From positions 502,001 to 566,000 of the forward strand of contig NZ_CP007806.1 in the NCBI RefSeq assembly GCF_000219535.2: a stretch of 64,000 nt of DNA, read 5' to 3'. The DNA comes from Brevibacillus laterosporus LMG 15441. Its GTDB lineage: Bacteria > Bacillota > Bacilli > Brevibacillales > Brevibacillaceae. The notes under the pieces are model-generated. The model saw nothing but the letters and a program-made list of their open reading frames with translations, was not told the origin of the DNA and did not search any database. A program made the translations under genes and the position numbers. Positions 37,910 to 47,136 of the stretch are shown piece by piece (the stretch's first letter is position 1; each line of letters opens with the position of its first letter).

Positions 37910-38404
37910 TAATAGGTATCACCTTATTTTAGTGAATGCATTAATACTTTTTTTACCGTTGGCAACCTTGCTAGATTGCTTTTTCTAGCAAAATATTTTA
38001 GCTTCATTATCAAGTTGCTGCTTAGGTTATTCTTTCAATTTTGACTTCTTGATAAGAGCTATTCCCTATTCACACCGAAATGTTCTAGTTGTCATATTAG
38101 AATAGTTGAAAAACGGCATTGTATATCCCAAAAAAAGGGTCATAGGTTTCCATACAACTTATTCATATTTAACAACTAGCGTTTATATCTCTCAAAAGTA
38201 ACGATATACTCGTCTAGTTGATGACTCATTTGCTGTAGGATGGATGTGAAAATGAACCTTTTCTTATATACAACTGTTCTAATTCTGTGCGGAGGATTTC
38301 TATAAACATTAGTAAATTATTCTCTAATTGTTAATTTTCTGTTATCATAATCTGTAACCGGATGGTAAAATATTCCACAGTGACATTTTTGGTTGCCTCA
38401 AGGT
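37910..38404. other. Intergenic region, no supported gene
   Basis: About 495 AT-rich bases. A 17-codon frame MNLFLYTTVLILCGGFL at 38252 with a GGATG-type site may be the stub of another small membrane peptide; not enough to call. Confidence 0.4.
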
Positions 38405-38443
38405 GGGGTGTTCCCGTAAGTTTAGCGATAGAGGGAACACTCC
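38405..38443. repeat. GGGTGTTCC...GGGAACACTCC hairpin, copy 3
   Basis: Arms ggggtgttccc / gggaacactcc spaced by 17 bases. It lies about 210 bases past the propeptide stop of pair 2, matching the position of copy 1 relative to pair 1. Confidence 0.6.
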
Positions 38444-38453
38444 TTTGTGATTT

Positions 38454-38477
38454 TCAAAGACTATGGGCTAATTTCAA
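38454..38477 (-). CDS. Possible micro-ORF MKLAHSL after pair 2
   Basis: A doubled ribosome-site-like tract (GGAGGAAGAAAGGAGGAA) precedes TTG followed by KLAHSL and a stop. It aligns in position and sequence with MLAWSDDR at 23641. Translation not established. Confidence 0.25.
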   Translation of the reverse strand: MKLAHSL

Positions 38478-38591
38478 TTCCTCCTTTCTTCCTCCTATGT
38501 ATTAATTTACTACACCGTTTTGATAAATAATGGAGAATAAAAAAAATGAAACGTTCTTCAAATTTCGACAAATAATCACATAATTACAAAC

Positions 38592-38620
38592 AAAAAAACG
38601 CTAAGATAATAGCGTTTTTA
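38592..38620 (-). terminator. Terminator of receptor-propeptide pair 2
   Basis: Stem aaaaacgcta / tagcgttttt, followed on the minus strand by T-rich sequence, 30 bases after the propeptide stop. Confidence 0.75.
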
Positions 38621-38651
38621 AAGAAAATAAGCTTATAATGTTCTCTTACTA

Positions 38652-38792
38652 TCAGCCCTGTGGGTCATCAGTATATGGTTTCATGCTACTTGCTACATTA
38701 TTAACTTCGAATTTGCCTGTAATTTCCATGGTAAAAAGAGAGCTTAATAATACAAGCGAAACAGTTGTGATAAGAGCTAAATATTTCTTCAT
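38652..38792 (-). CDS. Phr-like signalling propeptide (pair 2)
   Basis: 46 residues: basic start MKKYLALI, hydrophobic signal core to about residue 22, then a polar tail ending SSMKPYTDDPQG. Layout matches Phr/NprX/PapR precursors. Its ATG overlaps the receptor stop as TGATG and is served by GGAGGGGGATAATTG, so translation is coupled to the receptor. A terminator follows. The active peptide is expected in the C-terminal tail but cannot be fixed. Confidence 0.8.
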   Translation of the reverse strand: MKKYLALITTVSLVLLSSLFTMEITGKFEVNNVASSMKPYTDDPQG

Positions 38793-40084
38793 CAATTATC
38801 CCCCTCCTTTTCACCTTTATTTACCATATTATATACTTCCATTAGTTTTTTCAGAAGAGATAAATCTAAATCTTTTCCTTGTTCACAATAATGCTTAAAA
38901 ATTTCTTTAGAAAAATCTAAGATGCCATTTATAGCGTTAATATTGCTAAGAAATTGTATTCCTTCAAGATACGCGTTTATTCCTTCATCAGACTTGCCAC
39001 ATTTTAAAAGGTACTTCCCTTTGTGCCTGAAATATTTACCCAACTCTAAATACTTATAAGGTGTAATAATTTTGACAAAGGTATTCTTCTCTTCATGTTC
39101 TAAAACCTGCTGTAGAGAACTTAGATCTTTTATTTTATGTAATACTTCTAATAATTGATTAACCCTATGTAATCGATGGTTATCAGGAGCTTCTTCCACA
39201 CATTCTTTTAACAAAGGAACGGCCTCCTGATGTTGTCCAGTTTTTGCGAGTATAATTGCACGTAAATATTTAGAACGTTCAGATATAAAAACATAACCCA
39301 ACCTCTCATATTCTTGAAGATGTTCCTCTAACTCAAAAAATTTATCCATATAGAAATAAGAATTACAAATTGCTAGAGCAACACGTTCTTTTATCTCATT
39401 GCTTGTTGTGTCTTCGGCATGTCCCATTTTACCGAGTTCAATACACTTTTCATACTTTTCGATACCATGTGCATGAAATGCCATTTGATAATAAAAACTT
39501 ATCCGTTCTTCTTTGCTCAAAAAATTTGTGTAATATAAAATCTCTTCTCCGTCTCTAAATGTATTCTCTACTCTTTTGATATTCTGAATTTCAATCATGT
39601 ATTTTTGATATAGTCCCTTGGCTATATACTTCGGTACTCCATGCTGTCTTGCGTATTTTACAATGACATTGTAAAGAGTTAACCTTGCTTCAGTGTCTTC
39701 AAGCGTAGAGGTAAGGTTATACAGATGTTCTAACATTGTGTAAGTATCTTTTTTAGGATTTCCAAGAAATTTTAAAGCTACTTTTGTAAGTAATGAGATA
39801 TTTGCAATTTCAACGGCCTCTGCTAAAAATGTCTCTAAGATATCAGTACGTAGTTCGACATCAACGTAACGATCAATAATTTCTTCGTAAGGTATGTTTA
39901 TAGTATCTGCAATTAGTTTGAGATTTCTTAGTTCTGGACGCTTTGTTTCACCTGATTCTATTTTGGAAATGATTCCTTTGCTAACCCCTGTTCTTCTTGA
40001 TAATTCTGACAAAGTAATTCCAAATTCTTCTCTTGTTTCTTTTATCAGTTCCCCTAATGTTGTGGAAGCTAAAATATCAGACAT
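38792..40084 (-). CDS. RNPP-type peptide-responsive regulator with HTH and TPR (pair 2)
   Basis: 430 residues. A well-conserved XRE-type HTH is at about 10-65 (GITLSELSRRTGVSKGIISK then IESGETKRP), followed by helical TPR repeats to the end, including EKYEKCIELGKMGH and HKGKYLLKCGKSDEGINAYL. This is the NprR/PlcR/Rgg-like arrangement. The overlapping propeptide gene downstream makes it a complete signalling cassette. GGGAAGGGG precedes the ATG. Targets unknown; the secreted protein at 36517 is the nearest same-strand candidate. Confidence 0.85.
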   Translation of the reverse strand: MSDILASTTLGELIKETREEFGITLSELSRRTGVSKGIISKIESGETKRPELRNLKLIADTINIPYEEIIDRYVDVELRTDILETFLAEAVEIANISLLTKVALKFLGNPKKDTYTMLEHLYNLTSTLEDTEARLTLYNVIVKYARQHGVPKYIAKGLYQKYMIEIQNIKRVENTFRDGEEILYYTNFLSKEERISFYYQMAFHAHGIEKYEKCIELGKMGHAEDTTSNEIKERVALAICNSYFYMDKFFELEEHLQEYERLGYVFISERSKYLRAIILAKTGQHQEAVPLLKECVEEAPDNHRLHRVNQLLEVLHKIKDLSSLQQVLEHEEKNTFVKIITPYKYLELGKYFRHKGKYLLKCGKSDEGINAYLEGIQFLSNINAINGILDFSKEIFKHYCEQGKDLDLSLLKKLMEVYNMVNKGEKEGDN

Positions 40085-40368
40085 ATAAATCCCCTTCCCG
40101 AATTAATAAAACATGATTTTTCTTAACATTCGAACTCGAATGTATAATTATGTAAATATGAATAAAATTTTGTAATGGGAGGGGAGGGGACTTAGAGACA
40201 ATAATTGATAAGTTGGTCAGCATAGTGGTAATGAAGTTTTTTAGACTTAGGACTGAGACGGTGGTTAACTAATCAAAAAATAATAACAAGTCTTTTTGCA
40301 TGGGAACCTATCAAATGGTAAGTTTTACTATATAATATATAAAGATTTAGCAATAGGGGGAACTAAGG

Positions 40369-41388
40369 TTGAGTATTTGGTTATTTAGAGCTGGATCAAA
40401 TGGAGAATATGAAAGTAAGTTTTTGAATGACAAGAGAATATATCTAACTTGGGATGACTTAGATATAAATTTAAAAAATCTCAACAAAAAAGAAGATCTC
40501 TACATGTTTCTTGTAGACAAATATGATCTAGAAAAAGAAAAAACAGCGATAAATTGGGCCTCTCAAATCTATCCCATAGCCCATAGAATGGAAATAGGAG
40601 ATTGGATTGTACTTCCAAGTAAGATTAATAGAACGATACATTTTGGGAAGATTGTAGGAGATTATAATTATGATAAAAGCTTAGGAAGTCCATATTACCA
40701 TTACAGAGAAGTAGAATGGTTTGCAGTCGATATTCCAAGAGATAAATTTGAACAAGATATCTTATATTCAATGGGTGCTTTTATGACTGTATGTAGGATA
40801 CATAAAAATAATGCAGAAGAAAGAATTAAGATAATGTATGAGAATAATTGGAATATAAAGGATAAAACTATACCTCAAAAAATTGATGAATCAGATGATG
40901 AGATACGATTTGATTTAGATGAGTACATATTTGATAGAATTTCTGATTATATAATCAAGAAATTTAAAGGCCATAAAATGGAGATTTTGGTTGAAGAAAT
41001 ATTAAAAGCCAAGGGATTTACAACCTATCGAGGTCCAGAAGGTGCAGATAATGGGGTAGATATCTTAGCAGCTTCTGATATTTTAGGATTTGGTTCAACA
41101 AAAATTTGTGTTCAAGTAAAAACCGCTGATTCACCTATTGATAGACCTACGATGGATCAATTAATAGGAACAATGAGTAACTTTAATGCCGACTATGGAT
41201 TGTTGGTTTCCTGGACTGGATTCAAAACCTCTGTGATAAAAGAAATTCCAAAACAGTTTTTTAAGGTAAGACTATGGGATTCAAAGAAAATTATAGAACA
41301 ACTCTTTGAAAATTACGATAAATTGAGTGAAGATATTAAAACTGAAATACCTTTAAAAAGGGTATGGATGTTAAATATAGAAGAATAA
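40369..41388 (+). CDS. EVE-like/Mrr restriction endonuclease
   Basis: 339 residues. The N-terminal domain begins SIWLFRAGSNGEYESKFLND and contains EIGDWIVLPSKINRTIHFGK, an EVE/PUA-like modified-base-reading fold common in Mrr-type type IV restriction proteins. The C-terminal Mrr catalytic domain has GADNGVDILAA (Asp) and KICVQVKTADSPI (Q-x-K). It likely cuts DNA with modified bases. TTG start with ATAGGGGG upstream. It stands alone, divergent from regulator 2. Confidence 0.85.
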   Translation: MSIWLFRAGSNGEYESKFLNDKRIYLTWDDLDINLKNLNKKEDLYMFLVDKYDLEKEKTAINWASQIYPIAHRMEIGDWIVLPSKINRTIHFGKIVGDYNYDKSLGSPYYHYREVEWFAVDIPRDKFEQDILYSMGAFMTVCRIHKNNAEERIKIMYENNWNIKDKTIPQKIDESDDEIRFDLDEYIFDRISDYIIKKFKGHKMEILVEEILKAKGFTTYRGPEGADNGVDILAASDILGFGSTKICVQVKTADSPIDRPTMDQLIGTMSNFNADYGLLVSWTGFKTSVIKEIPKQFFKVRLWDSKKIIEQLFENYDKLSEDIKTEIPLKRVWMLNIEE

Positions 41389-41914
41389 AACCTGCAAACG
41401 AAATGTGCGTGTATTTTGGTTAAAAACCACAACATCATCTCGAAAGTAGTAAAGGGATTTCTCCATAATGGTTTAACGAAGTGGTAAGGAAAAAAGTTTT
41501 GCTTGGATCGGTATAACCCATTTTTTCAAAGGGAAGCGGACAGAAGCCGTAGCATAAATAATTGAGTTAGATAAAAGTAATAAATAATGTTTAATATCAA
41601 CAAACGCCCGAATTTGAAGATTCGGGCGTTTATTTTATAATGCTTATTTTCAGGATCAGCTTTTTTCCTTTAATCTCTAAGTCCAATTCGCTAACCTTAC
41701 TCCCAACGATCACAGGTAAAACAAGATATGGAACTGGTGATGAACTTTCACAAAAGACATGCTATCGTGGACAAATTTGTCTCAGGTTTGCAAACATCTA
41801 GGAATGACCTATTATAGAATGAGCAGAAAGAGAGGGGTTACTTATCCGTAGACATTTTACTCTGTTAATTCTGATTACATTACACAAAATAACAACATAG
41901 AGAGGAAGTTTGTT
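41389..41914. other. Intergenic region with terminator and possible IS debris
   Basis: 526 bases. It holds the palindromic terminator at 41602. Around 41,770-41,850 a frame reads QVCKHLGMTYYRMSRKRG, faintly like the start of an IS3-type transposase; too short to call. The rest shows no gene. Confidence 0.4.
41602..41631. terminator. Palindromic terminator (aaacgcccgaat family)
   Basis: Stem aaacgcccgaat / attcgggcgttt around a 6-base loop, nearly the same as at 36445, and the 90 bases before each copy are loosely alike (gcggacag ... gttaga). It lies 214 bases after the Mrr stop. Confidence 0.75.
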
Positions 41915-43321
41915 TTGGTCTTTAGTTCAGTCATATTTTTGTTTTGCTTTTTACCGCTTGTTCTTATGCTGTATTTCTCTGTTCCGTTCAAATTAAAAAA
42001 TACGATTCTTTTACTATTCAGTTTAGTCTTCTATGCCTGGGGCGAACCGAGGTATGTGCTTCTCATGGTATTATCCATTCTCATTAACTATGGGTATGGG
42101 ATTTGGATTGATAAATCGGAAAATCACGCGAAAAAGCGAGTCTGGATTTTAACGTTTGCAATCGTTGTTAATATCGGACTTCTCGGCTACTTTAAATACG
42201 CCAACTTCTTTGTTGATGTAATCAATGCCGCATTTCAAACCAATCTTCATTTGGACCCTGTACCTTTGCCTATAGGAATTTCTTTTTATACGTTCCATGC
42301 TCTCAGTTATTTGATTGATATATACAGAAAAAAAGAAAGAGCGCAACGAAATCTCTTCAGCTTGGCGCTGTACATTACATTTTTCCCGCAGCTTGTAGCA
42401 GGTCCCATTATTCGCTATAATGCCGTCGCTGAACAACTTAGCAAACGCGTTTTTTCTTCCATACAATTCGCCGAGGGAATTAAGCGTTTCATTCTAGGCC
42501 TGTCTAAAAAAGTACTCTTAGCCAACCCCCTTGGGTCCGTAGCAGACACCGTGTTCACCACTTCTGCAATGGACCTTTCAACTGGAAGCGCTTGGATTGG
42601 TATTATCGCTTATACCTTACAAATCTATTTTGACTTCTCAGGCTACAGCGACATGGCTATCGGTTTAGGTAAAATGTTTGGATTCGAGTTCGCAGAGAAC
42701 TTTCATTATCCGTACATTTCAAAGAGCATTTCTGAGTTCTGGAGACGCTGGCATATCTCTCTTGGCAGTTGGTTCAGAGATTATGTTTATATCCCGCTTG
42801 GCGGAAACAAAGTTGCTCCTTGGAAAATCTATCGCAATTTATTTATCGTGTGGGCACTAACCGGGTTCTGGCACGGAGCCAGTTGGACTTTCATTGCATG
42901 GGGGACATACTACGGAATCCTAATCGCTTTAGAAAAAGCTGGTCTTGAAAAGATGCTTTCCAAGATTTATCCGTTAAACCATGTTGTTGTGTTGCTGCTT
43001 GTCATGATTGGATGGGTGTTCTTCCGCGCTGACAATTTTGGATATGCAACAGAATTCATTGCTTCCCTGTTCTATACCCGGGGCAACGAAATATTCGATT
43101 CTCTGGCGCTTTCGTTGTTATCTTCCAATTGGTTCTACTTTGTCATTGCGATGATTGTTGCCACGCCGATATATCCAAAGCTACAAAAATTGCAATGGAG
43201 TAAGTCGATGACAAAAGTACAAACCGTTTTTGGAATGCTGTTCAACTTTTTCCTTTTTACAGAAGTGATTTTGTATCTTATTAATTCTACGTATAACCCT
43301 TTCTTATATTTTAGATTTTAA
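41915..43321 (+). CDS. MBOAT-family O-acyltransferase (AlgI-like)
   Basis: 468 residues with about 10-12 membrane helices. Seen are FSGYSDMAIGLGKMFGF, then FWRRWHISLGSWFRDYVYIP and the catalytic His in ALTGFWHGASWTFIAWG. These define AlgI/PatA/DltB-type MBOAT enzymes, which pass acyl groups across the membrane to polysaccharides. TTG start with AGAGGAAG. A DHHW-family partner starts 21 bases downstream, the usual pair for exopolysaccharide or cell-wall O-acetylation. No polysaccharide synthesis genes are nearby, so the acceptor is unknown. Confidence 0.92.
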   Translation: MVFSSVIFLFCFLPLVLMLYFSVPFKLKNTILLLFSLVFYAWGEPRYVLLMVLSILINYGYGIWIDKSENHAKKRVWILTFAIVVNIGLLGYFKYANFFVDVINAAFQTNLHLDPVPLPIGISFYTFHALSYLIDIYRKKERAQRNLFSLALYITFFPQLVAGPIIRYNAVAEQLSKRVFSSIQFAEGIKRFILGLSKKVLLANPLGSVADTVFTTSAMDLSTGSAWIGIIAYTLQIYFDFSGYSDMAIGLGKMFGFEFAENFHYPYISKSISEFWRRWHISLGSWFRDYVYIPLGGNKVAPWKIYRNLFIVWALTGFWHGASWTFIAWGTYYGILIALEKAGLEKMLSKIYPLNHVVVLLLVMIGWVFFRADNFGYATEFIASLFYTRGNEIFDSLALSLLSSNWFYFVIAMIVATPIYPKLQKLQWSKSMTKVQTVFGMLFNFFLFTEVILYLINSTYNPFLYFRF

Positions 43322-43342
43322 TTTTTCAAAAGGAGTATCGAA

Positions 43343-44632
43343 GTGAATAAACATATTTCAATCGTTTATATGGTCATATTTTTAGCTATTATTTATGGTT
43401 TCGCAATTGTTACCTTCATTTCTCCGGATAAAGAGATTTCCGACATCGAAAATCGGACGTTGAGTAAATTTCCGGAGATCAGCCTCGCAGCCGTTACAAC
43501 AGGCAGTTTTTTCGAAAAAATAAATCAGTATTGGAATGACCAAATTGTTTTTCGCAACGAAATGATTAGAATCTACCAAAATCAGCAAAATTCAGAGATC
43601 TTTAATTCCATGCTGTTCGAAAACTTGTTTGAGGCCAACAAGCCGCGGAAACCCGAAGACGGAACAAAAATAAAAAATTCACGCATCGTGTCCAAGCTTG
43701 TAGTGACAAACAATAAATGGATTTTGCCAATTCCCAACAAGGTCGTTCATAAGAGTGAAATCGACGCTGCGACGGCAAAATTGAACGACGCGGTTACATT
43801 CGCCAAAAATCAAAAAACAGAAGCATACTTTGTCTTTAATCCGTCAAGGACCAAAGCGTTGATGCATTTATATCCGAAATATTTTCAAACTGACGCTTAT
43901 GCTCAATCGAAAGAGTATTTCTTGTCTAAACTCGATAAAGATGTAAATGTGATTAACGTGGGAGAAAAGTTCGATACCTTTACAAAGGCGCAGTTGGAAG
44001 AGCTTTACTTCGAAACCGACCATCATTGGAATATCAAAGGCGCTTTCATAGCTTATCAGGAAATGATTACGCAGCTATCTAAGAAGTCCTCCAAATTCGA
44101 AGGCAAGCCAATGTCCTTACATGAGTTCAATGTTTCTACATTAACAACAGGTAACTTCAAAGGTAGTTACAATACTCAAATCAATTATGCTGTAAATCCG
44201 AAAAATGCAGATAGAACGCCGATTTATGAACCAAAAATGCCGTTTACATTTAAGAATTTTGAGGCTATTAGCACGGACGGCAAAGAAGTTATCACGAACT
44301 TTCATGATTTTTATCGTTTCAAACATGGTCAAAGCGATTATTCTTATAAGATCCTATATGGTGGGGACAAACGAAAAATCGCTTATGAAAATCCAAAAGC
44401 CAATAATCAATTAAAGGTCCTGCTGATAAAAGATTCTTACATGAATCCAATTACGCCGTATCTGGCACAGCATTTTAACAAACTAACCGTTTTAGACAAT
44501 CGCTACTATTCGGATTTCAGCTTGAAAAAGATTTTGGCTAATGAGAAATACGATATCCTTATCATTGCTTGCCATGATGACAATCTATTCAGTGACAATT
44601 ATCAATTCGAAAAAGGGCAGGAGAGTAGATAA
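43343..44632 (+). CDS. DHHW-family protein (AlgJ/AlgX-like acetylation partner)
   Basis: 429 residues with an N-terminal signal anchor (about 7-27) and an extracellular SGNH-hydrolase-like domain. The motif ETDHHWNIKGAFIAYQEM gives the family its name and holds the catalytic Asp-His; LLIKDSYMNPITPYLAQHF supplies the block-I-like Ser. It probably transfers acetyl groups delivered by the MBOAT protein to a surface glycan. GTG start after AAAAGGAG. The two genes form an operon closed by the hairpin at 44739. Confidence 0.9.
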   Translation: MNKHISIVYMVIFLAIIYGFAIVTFISPDKEISDIENRTLSKFPEISLAAVTTGSFFEKINQYWNDQIVFRNEMIRIYQNQQNSEIFNSMLFENLFEANKPRKPEDGTKIKNSRIVSKLVVTNNKWILPIPNKVVHKSEIDAATAKLNDAVTFAKNQKTEAYFVFNPSRTKALMHLYPKYFQTDAYAQSKEYFLSKLDKDVNVINVGEKFDTFTKAQLEELYFETDHHWNIKGAFIAYQEMITQLSKKSSKFEGKPMSLHEFNVSTLTTGNFKGSYNTQINYAVNPKNADRTPIYEPKMPFTFKNFEAISTDGKEVITNFHDFYRFKHGQSDYSYKILYGGDKRKIAYENPKANNQLKVLLIKDSYMNPITPYLAQHFNKLTVLDNRYYSDFSLKKILANEKYDILIIACHDDNLFSDNYQFEKGQESR

Positions 44633-45192
44633 AGATCATGCTGTTGGGGATTGGGTATGATTATCATTTGGGATATGTTTTTCGATTTAATGGTAATAAA
44701 GCAGCTCAGGTATAATAAAACTAAAATCGCTGATTTACAAATAAGCCTTCCAATAAAAATAGGGAAAGGCTTATTTGGTTTGGCCACCTATAAAATCCCT
44801 TGGCATTATCTTCAGCATGATGAATGAGTCATTTAGATTATTCATTCCCGTCAGAGGAGGAGATTTCACTGATGGGAAAATGGATTGAGAATCGTGCTGT
44901 GCGTTCGAAACTTCAAATCCGGGCGTTTTTTCAATACTAAAGATATGATATCGCTCAGTCGTACGGCTTTATTTGAGCGGTAAACAAGGGTACAAAACAC
45001 TTACAAGGGATCTCGACATTAGTGACCCAAACCTTATTTTAAGTCAAATCCGTGATACAGTGCAGTTCCTTCGCTAGATGAAAAAAGGCTGCTCAGCAAG
45101 TTGCCTCCACGTTTGGATTTGTAGTACGATGATAAGAAATCCAATAAATAGGAAAATATAACTTATTTAACACATGATGGGAGTGTTACTGA
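44633..45192. other. Intergenic region between acyltransferase pair and SDR gene
   Basis: 560 bases with the hairpin at 44739-44776 and a weaker hairpin near 44,905 (gttcgaaacttcaaatccgggcg plus T run) of the recurring palindrome family. No gene is supported. Confidence 0.5.
44739..44776. terminator. Hairpin terminator after MBOAT-DHHW pair
   Basis: aaataagcctt / aaggcttattt arms with an AT-rich loop; usable in both directions. Confidence 0.6.
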
Positions 45193-45972
45193 ATGCTGAC
45201 ACCACTGAAGGATAAGACGGTCGTAGTGACCGGAGCCAGCAAAGGAATCGGCAAAGGAATTGCGAGAACCTTCGCCGCACAGGGGGCGAAAGTCGCGGTC
45301 GTCGCACGCAGCCTGACGAAAGCGGAGGAAACCGCGGCGGAAATCCGGAAGAACGGAGGCATTGCTCATGCCTTCCAGGGCAATGTCGCCGATTTGGACT
45401 CGATGAAGTGCGTTGCGAGCGAGACGGCCGGTACTTTCGGGGGGATCGACGTGCTGTGCGCCAATGCTGGTATTTTTCCGAATGCGCCGATCGAGGAGAT
45501 GACCGGCGAGCAGTGGGATCAGGTGATGAACACGAATGCTCGCGGGACTCTGTTTTCCGTTCAAGCCTGCCTACCCTTTCTGAAGAAGGCGGAATATGGT
45601 CGGATCATTGTTACCTCTTCGATTACGGGGCCGGCCACCGGCTATGCTGGATGGTCGCACTACGGCGCAAGCAAAGCCGCTCAGCTTGGATTCATGCGCA
45701 GTGCGGCGCTCGAGCTCGCGCGTTACAGCATTACCATTAACGCCGTCATGCCCGGCAACATAATGACGGAAGGCTTGGATGGCCTTGGAGATCATTATTT
45801 GCAGTCGATGACGGCGTCCATCCCGCTCAAGCGGCTCGGAAGCGTCGAAGATATCGCTTATGCCGCTCTTTTTTTAGCGTCGAAGGAGGCAGGTTATATT
45901 ACGGGCCAAACCATCATCGTTGATGGCGGTCAGATTATTCCAGAGAGTCTGGAAGCGATGGGGCAAACATGA
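45193..45972 (+). CDS. Short-chain dehydrogenase/reductase (FabG-like)
   Basis: 259 residues. Classical SDR motifs: cofactor loop TGASKGIGKGIA (14-25), NAGIFP, catalytic Ser in VTSSITG and YGASKAA (Tyr-x3-Lys), and the C-terminal ITGQTIIVDGGQ. Such enzymes reduce or oxidise keto/hydroxy groups with NAD(P)H; FabG is the best-known case, but isolated members have varied substrates. The gene is conspicuously GC-rich, with many cgg/gcg codons unlike every neighbour, pointing to recent transfer from a higher-GC bacterium such as Paenibacillus. GGGAG precedes the ATG. Confidence 0.9.
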   Translation: MLTPLKDKTVVVTGASKGIGKGIARTFAAQGAKVAVVARSLTKAEETAAEIRKNGGIAHAFQGNVADLDSMKCVASETAGTFGGIDVLCANAGIFPNAPIEEMTGEQWDQVMNTNARGTLFSVQACLPFLKKAEYGRIIVTSSITGPATGYAGWSHYGASKAAQLGFMRSAALELARYSITINAVMPGNIMTEGLDGLGDHYLQSMTASIPLKRLGSVEDIAYAALFLASKEAGYITGQTIIVDGGQIIPESLEAMGQT

Positions 45973-46629
45973 TTCGATTACGATTGGACACCATATCGAT
46001 ACCCCGAGAGAGAAGGCAGGCTCATGTCTGTGTCTTTTGAAGAGCGAAACATTTCATCAGGAAGCTCTGCTGACCGAGCTCAATGTAATATGGAACTAAT
46101 AAGCAAGAAGTTAAATAGATGCAAATGTAGGATTAACAGTTTGAACATAGGCATTAAGTAAGTAAGCGTTCGAATCCCCACATTCGAGCGTTTTTTATAT
46201 CACAACGTTTATCTCTACTTTGGGGTAGTACCAGCGTCGCTGATACCACCTTTAAACGTATGGAATTACTCGAAATCACCTTTCGTGAGTTGCTTAACCG
46301 GATCGGGGTCTCTAAAGAGGCATGCCGTAATTGACAAAGTCAAATGATATAACTAAAAGTGGAAACACATCAGACTCATGTTTATAGACTTCCTAAACTC
46401 TCATAATAGTCTAGAGAAGAGAATAAGCCCAACTGACAGTAATATCAGACCCTATCACTTAACGACTCCTTAGAGCGTACAGTTAAGACAAGACGTACCA
46501 CCACGGTATGAACTTTCTCAAACTGGTTCGAAAACCGGTAGAGGATGATACAGTACTCTAGCGAAGCTATGTCCAATTTTAGTATTTCATAAAAAATAAT
46601 GAAGGATTTTTGTTTGTGTTGTTCCTTCA
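45973..46629. other. Intergenic debris between SDR gene and broken regulator
   Basis: 657 bases. It holds the terminator at 46166 and a short open stretch near 46,235-46,335 (TFKRMELLEITFRELLNRIG) with no recognised family. GC content falls abruptly after 46,070. Confidence 0.4.
46166..46196 (+). terminator. Palindromic terminator (cgttcgaat family)
   Basis: Stem cgttcgaat / attcgagcg with six T. A diverged member of the palindromes at 22056, 36445 and 41602. Confidence 0.7.
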
Positions 46630-47136
46630 ATGCTAGTAACAACTAATATTGAAGGGACTAAAGCAAATGTATACACTTTAGATTTGTTTTCAGGGAATAT
46701 AAATATTTTGACCGACTATGTAGATTTTCTTGAAAATCATTCAGAAGAAATATTACCTGCACTAATAACTATTGTGCAATCTGCTAATATATTTAAATTT
46801 TCAATAGATGACATTCTTGAGCGTTTTTCTGACTCAATCATTAGTTTTGATTCCTACAGAGATCCTATAAATGTTAGTAGATATCTGTATCACAAATCTA
46901 AGTATGAATTTGAAAATTCTCGCATTGGAACAGGGATAGATGATATATGAAGGTGTATAGCTTTAGCTGATATCGCCAATCATCATGAGGAGTATAAACG
47001 TTCTTTGAAATTGTTTTGGAAATATAAAGATTATGCATCAGATCAACAAATAGATTACTTTAAAAAAATTATGGATGGAGGTTGTGAGGATGAAGAAACC
47101 TTTACTTTCGTTAGCCGTGTCAACCAGATTAATTAG
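46630..47136 (+). pseudogene. Broken RNPP-type regulator, C-terminal part (pair 3)
   Basis: About 168 codons with an in-frame TGA at 46948-46950. Before it the frame reads YLYHKSKYEFENSRIGTGI, after it ALADIANHHEEYKRSLKLFW and YKDYASDQQIDYFKKIMDG. This helical, TPR-like sequence resembles the C-terminus of peptide-receptor regulators. No HTH or credible start lies upstream. The downstream propeptide gene overlaps its 3' end, as in pairs 1 and 2. Confidence 0.6.

Noticed and set aside
38252..38305. 17-codon membrane peptide frame
   Set aside because: Too short and with a weak ribosome site; may be a stub but cannot be supported.
41770..41850. IS3-type transposase start (QVCKHLGMTYYR)
   Set aside because: Only about 20 codons resemble it, with no catalytic DDE sequence or terminal repeats.
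44633..44720. Third copy of the attachment-like repeat (gttggggattgggtatgattatc)
   Set aside because: Only a short resemblance; no rlmCD tail and no integrase remnant beside it.
46235..46335. Short frame TFKRMELLEITFRELLNRIG
   Set aside because: Protein-like but without start, ribosome site or recognised family; kept only as debris.
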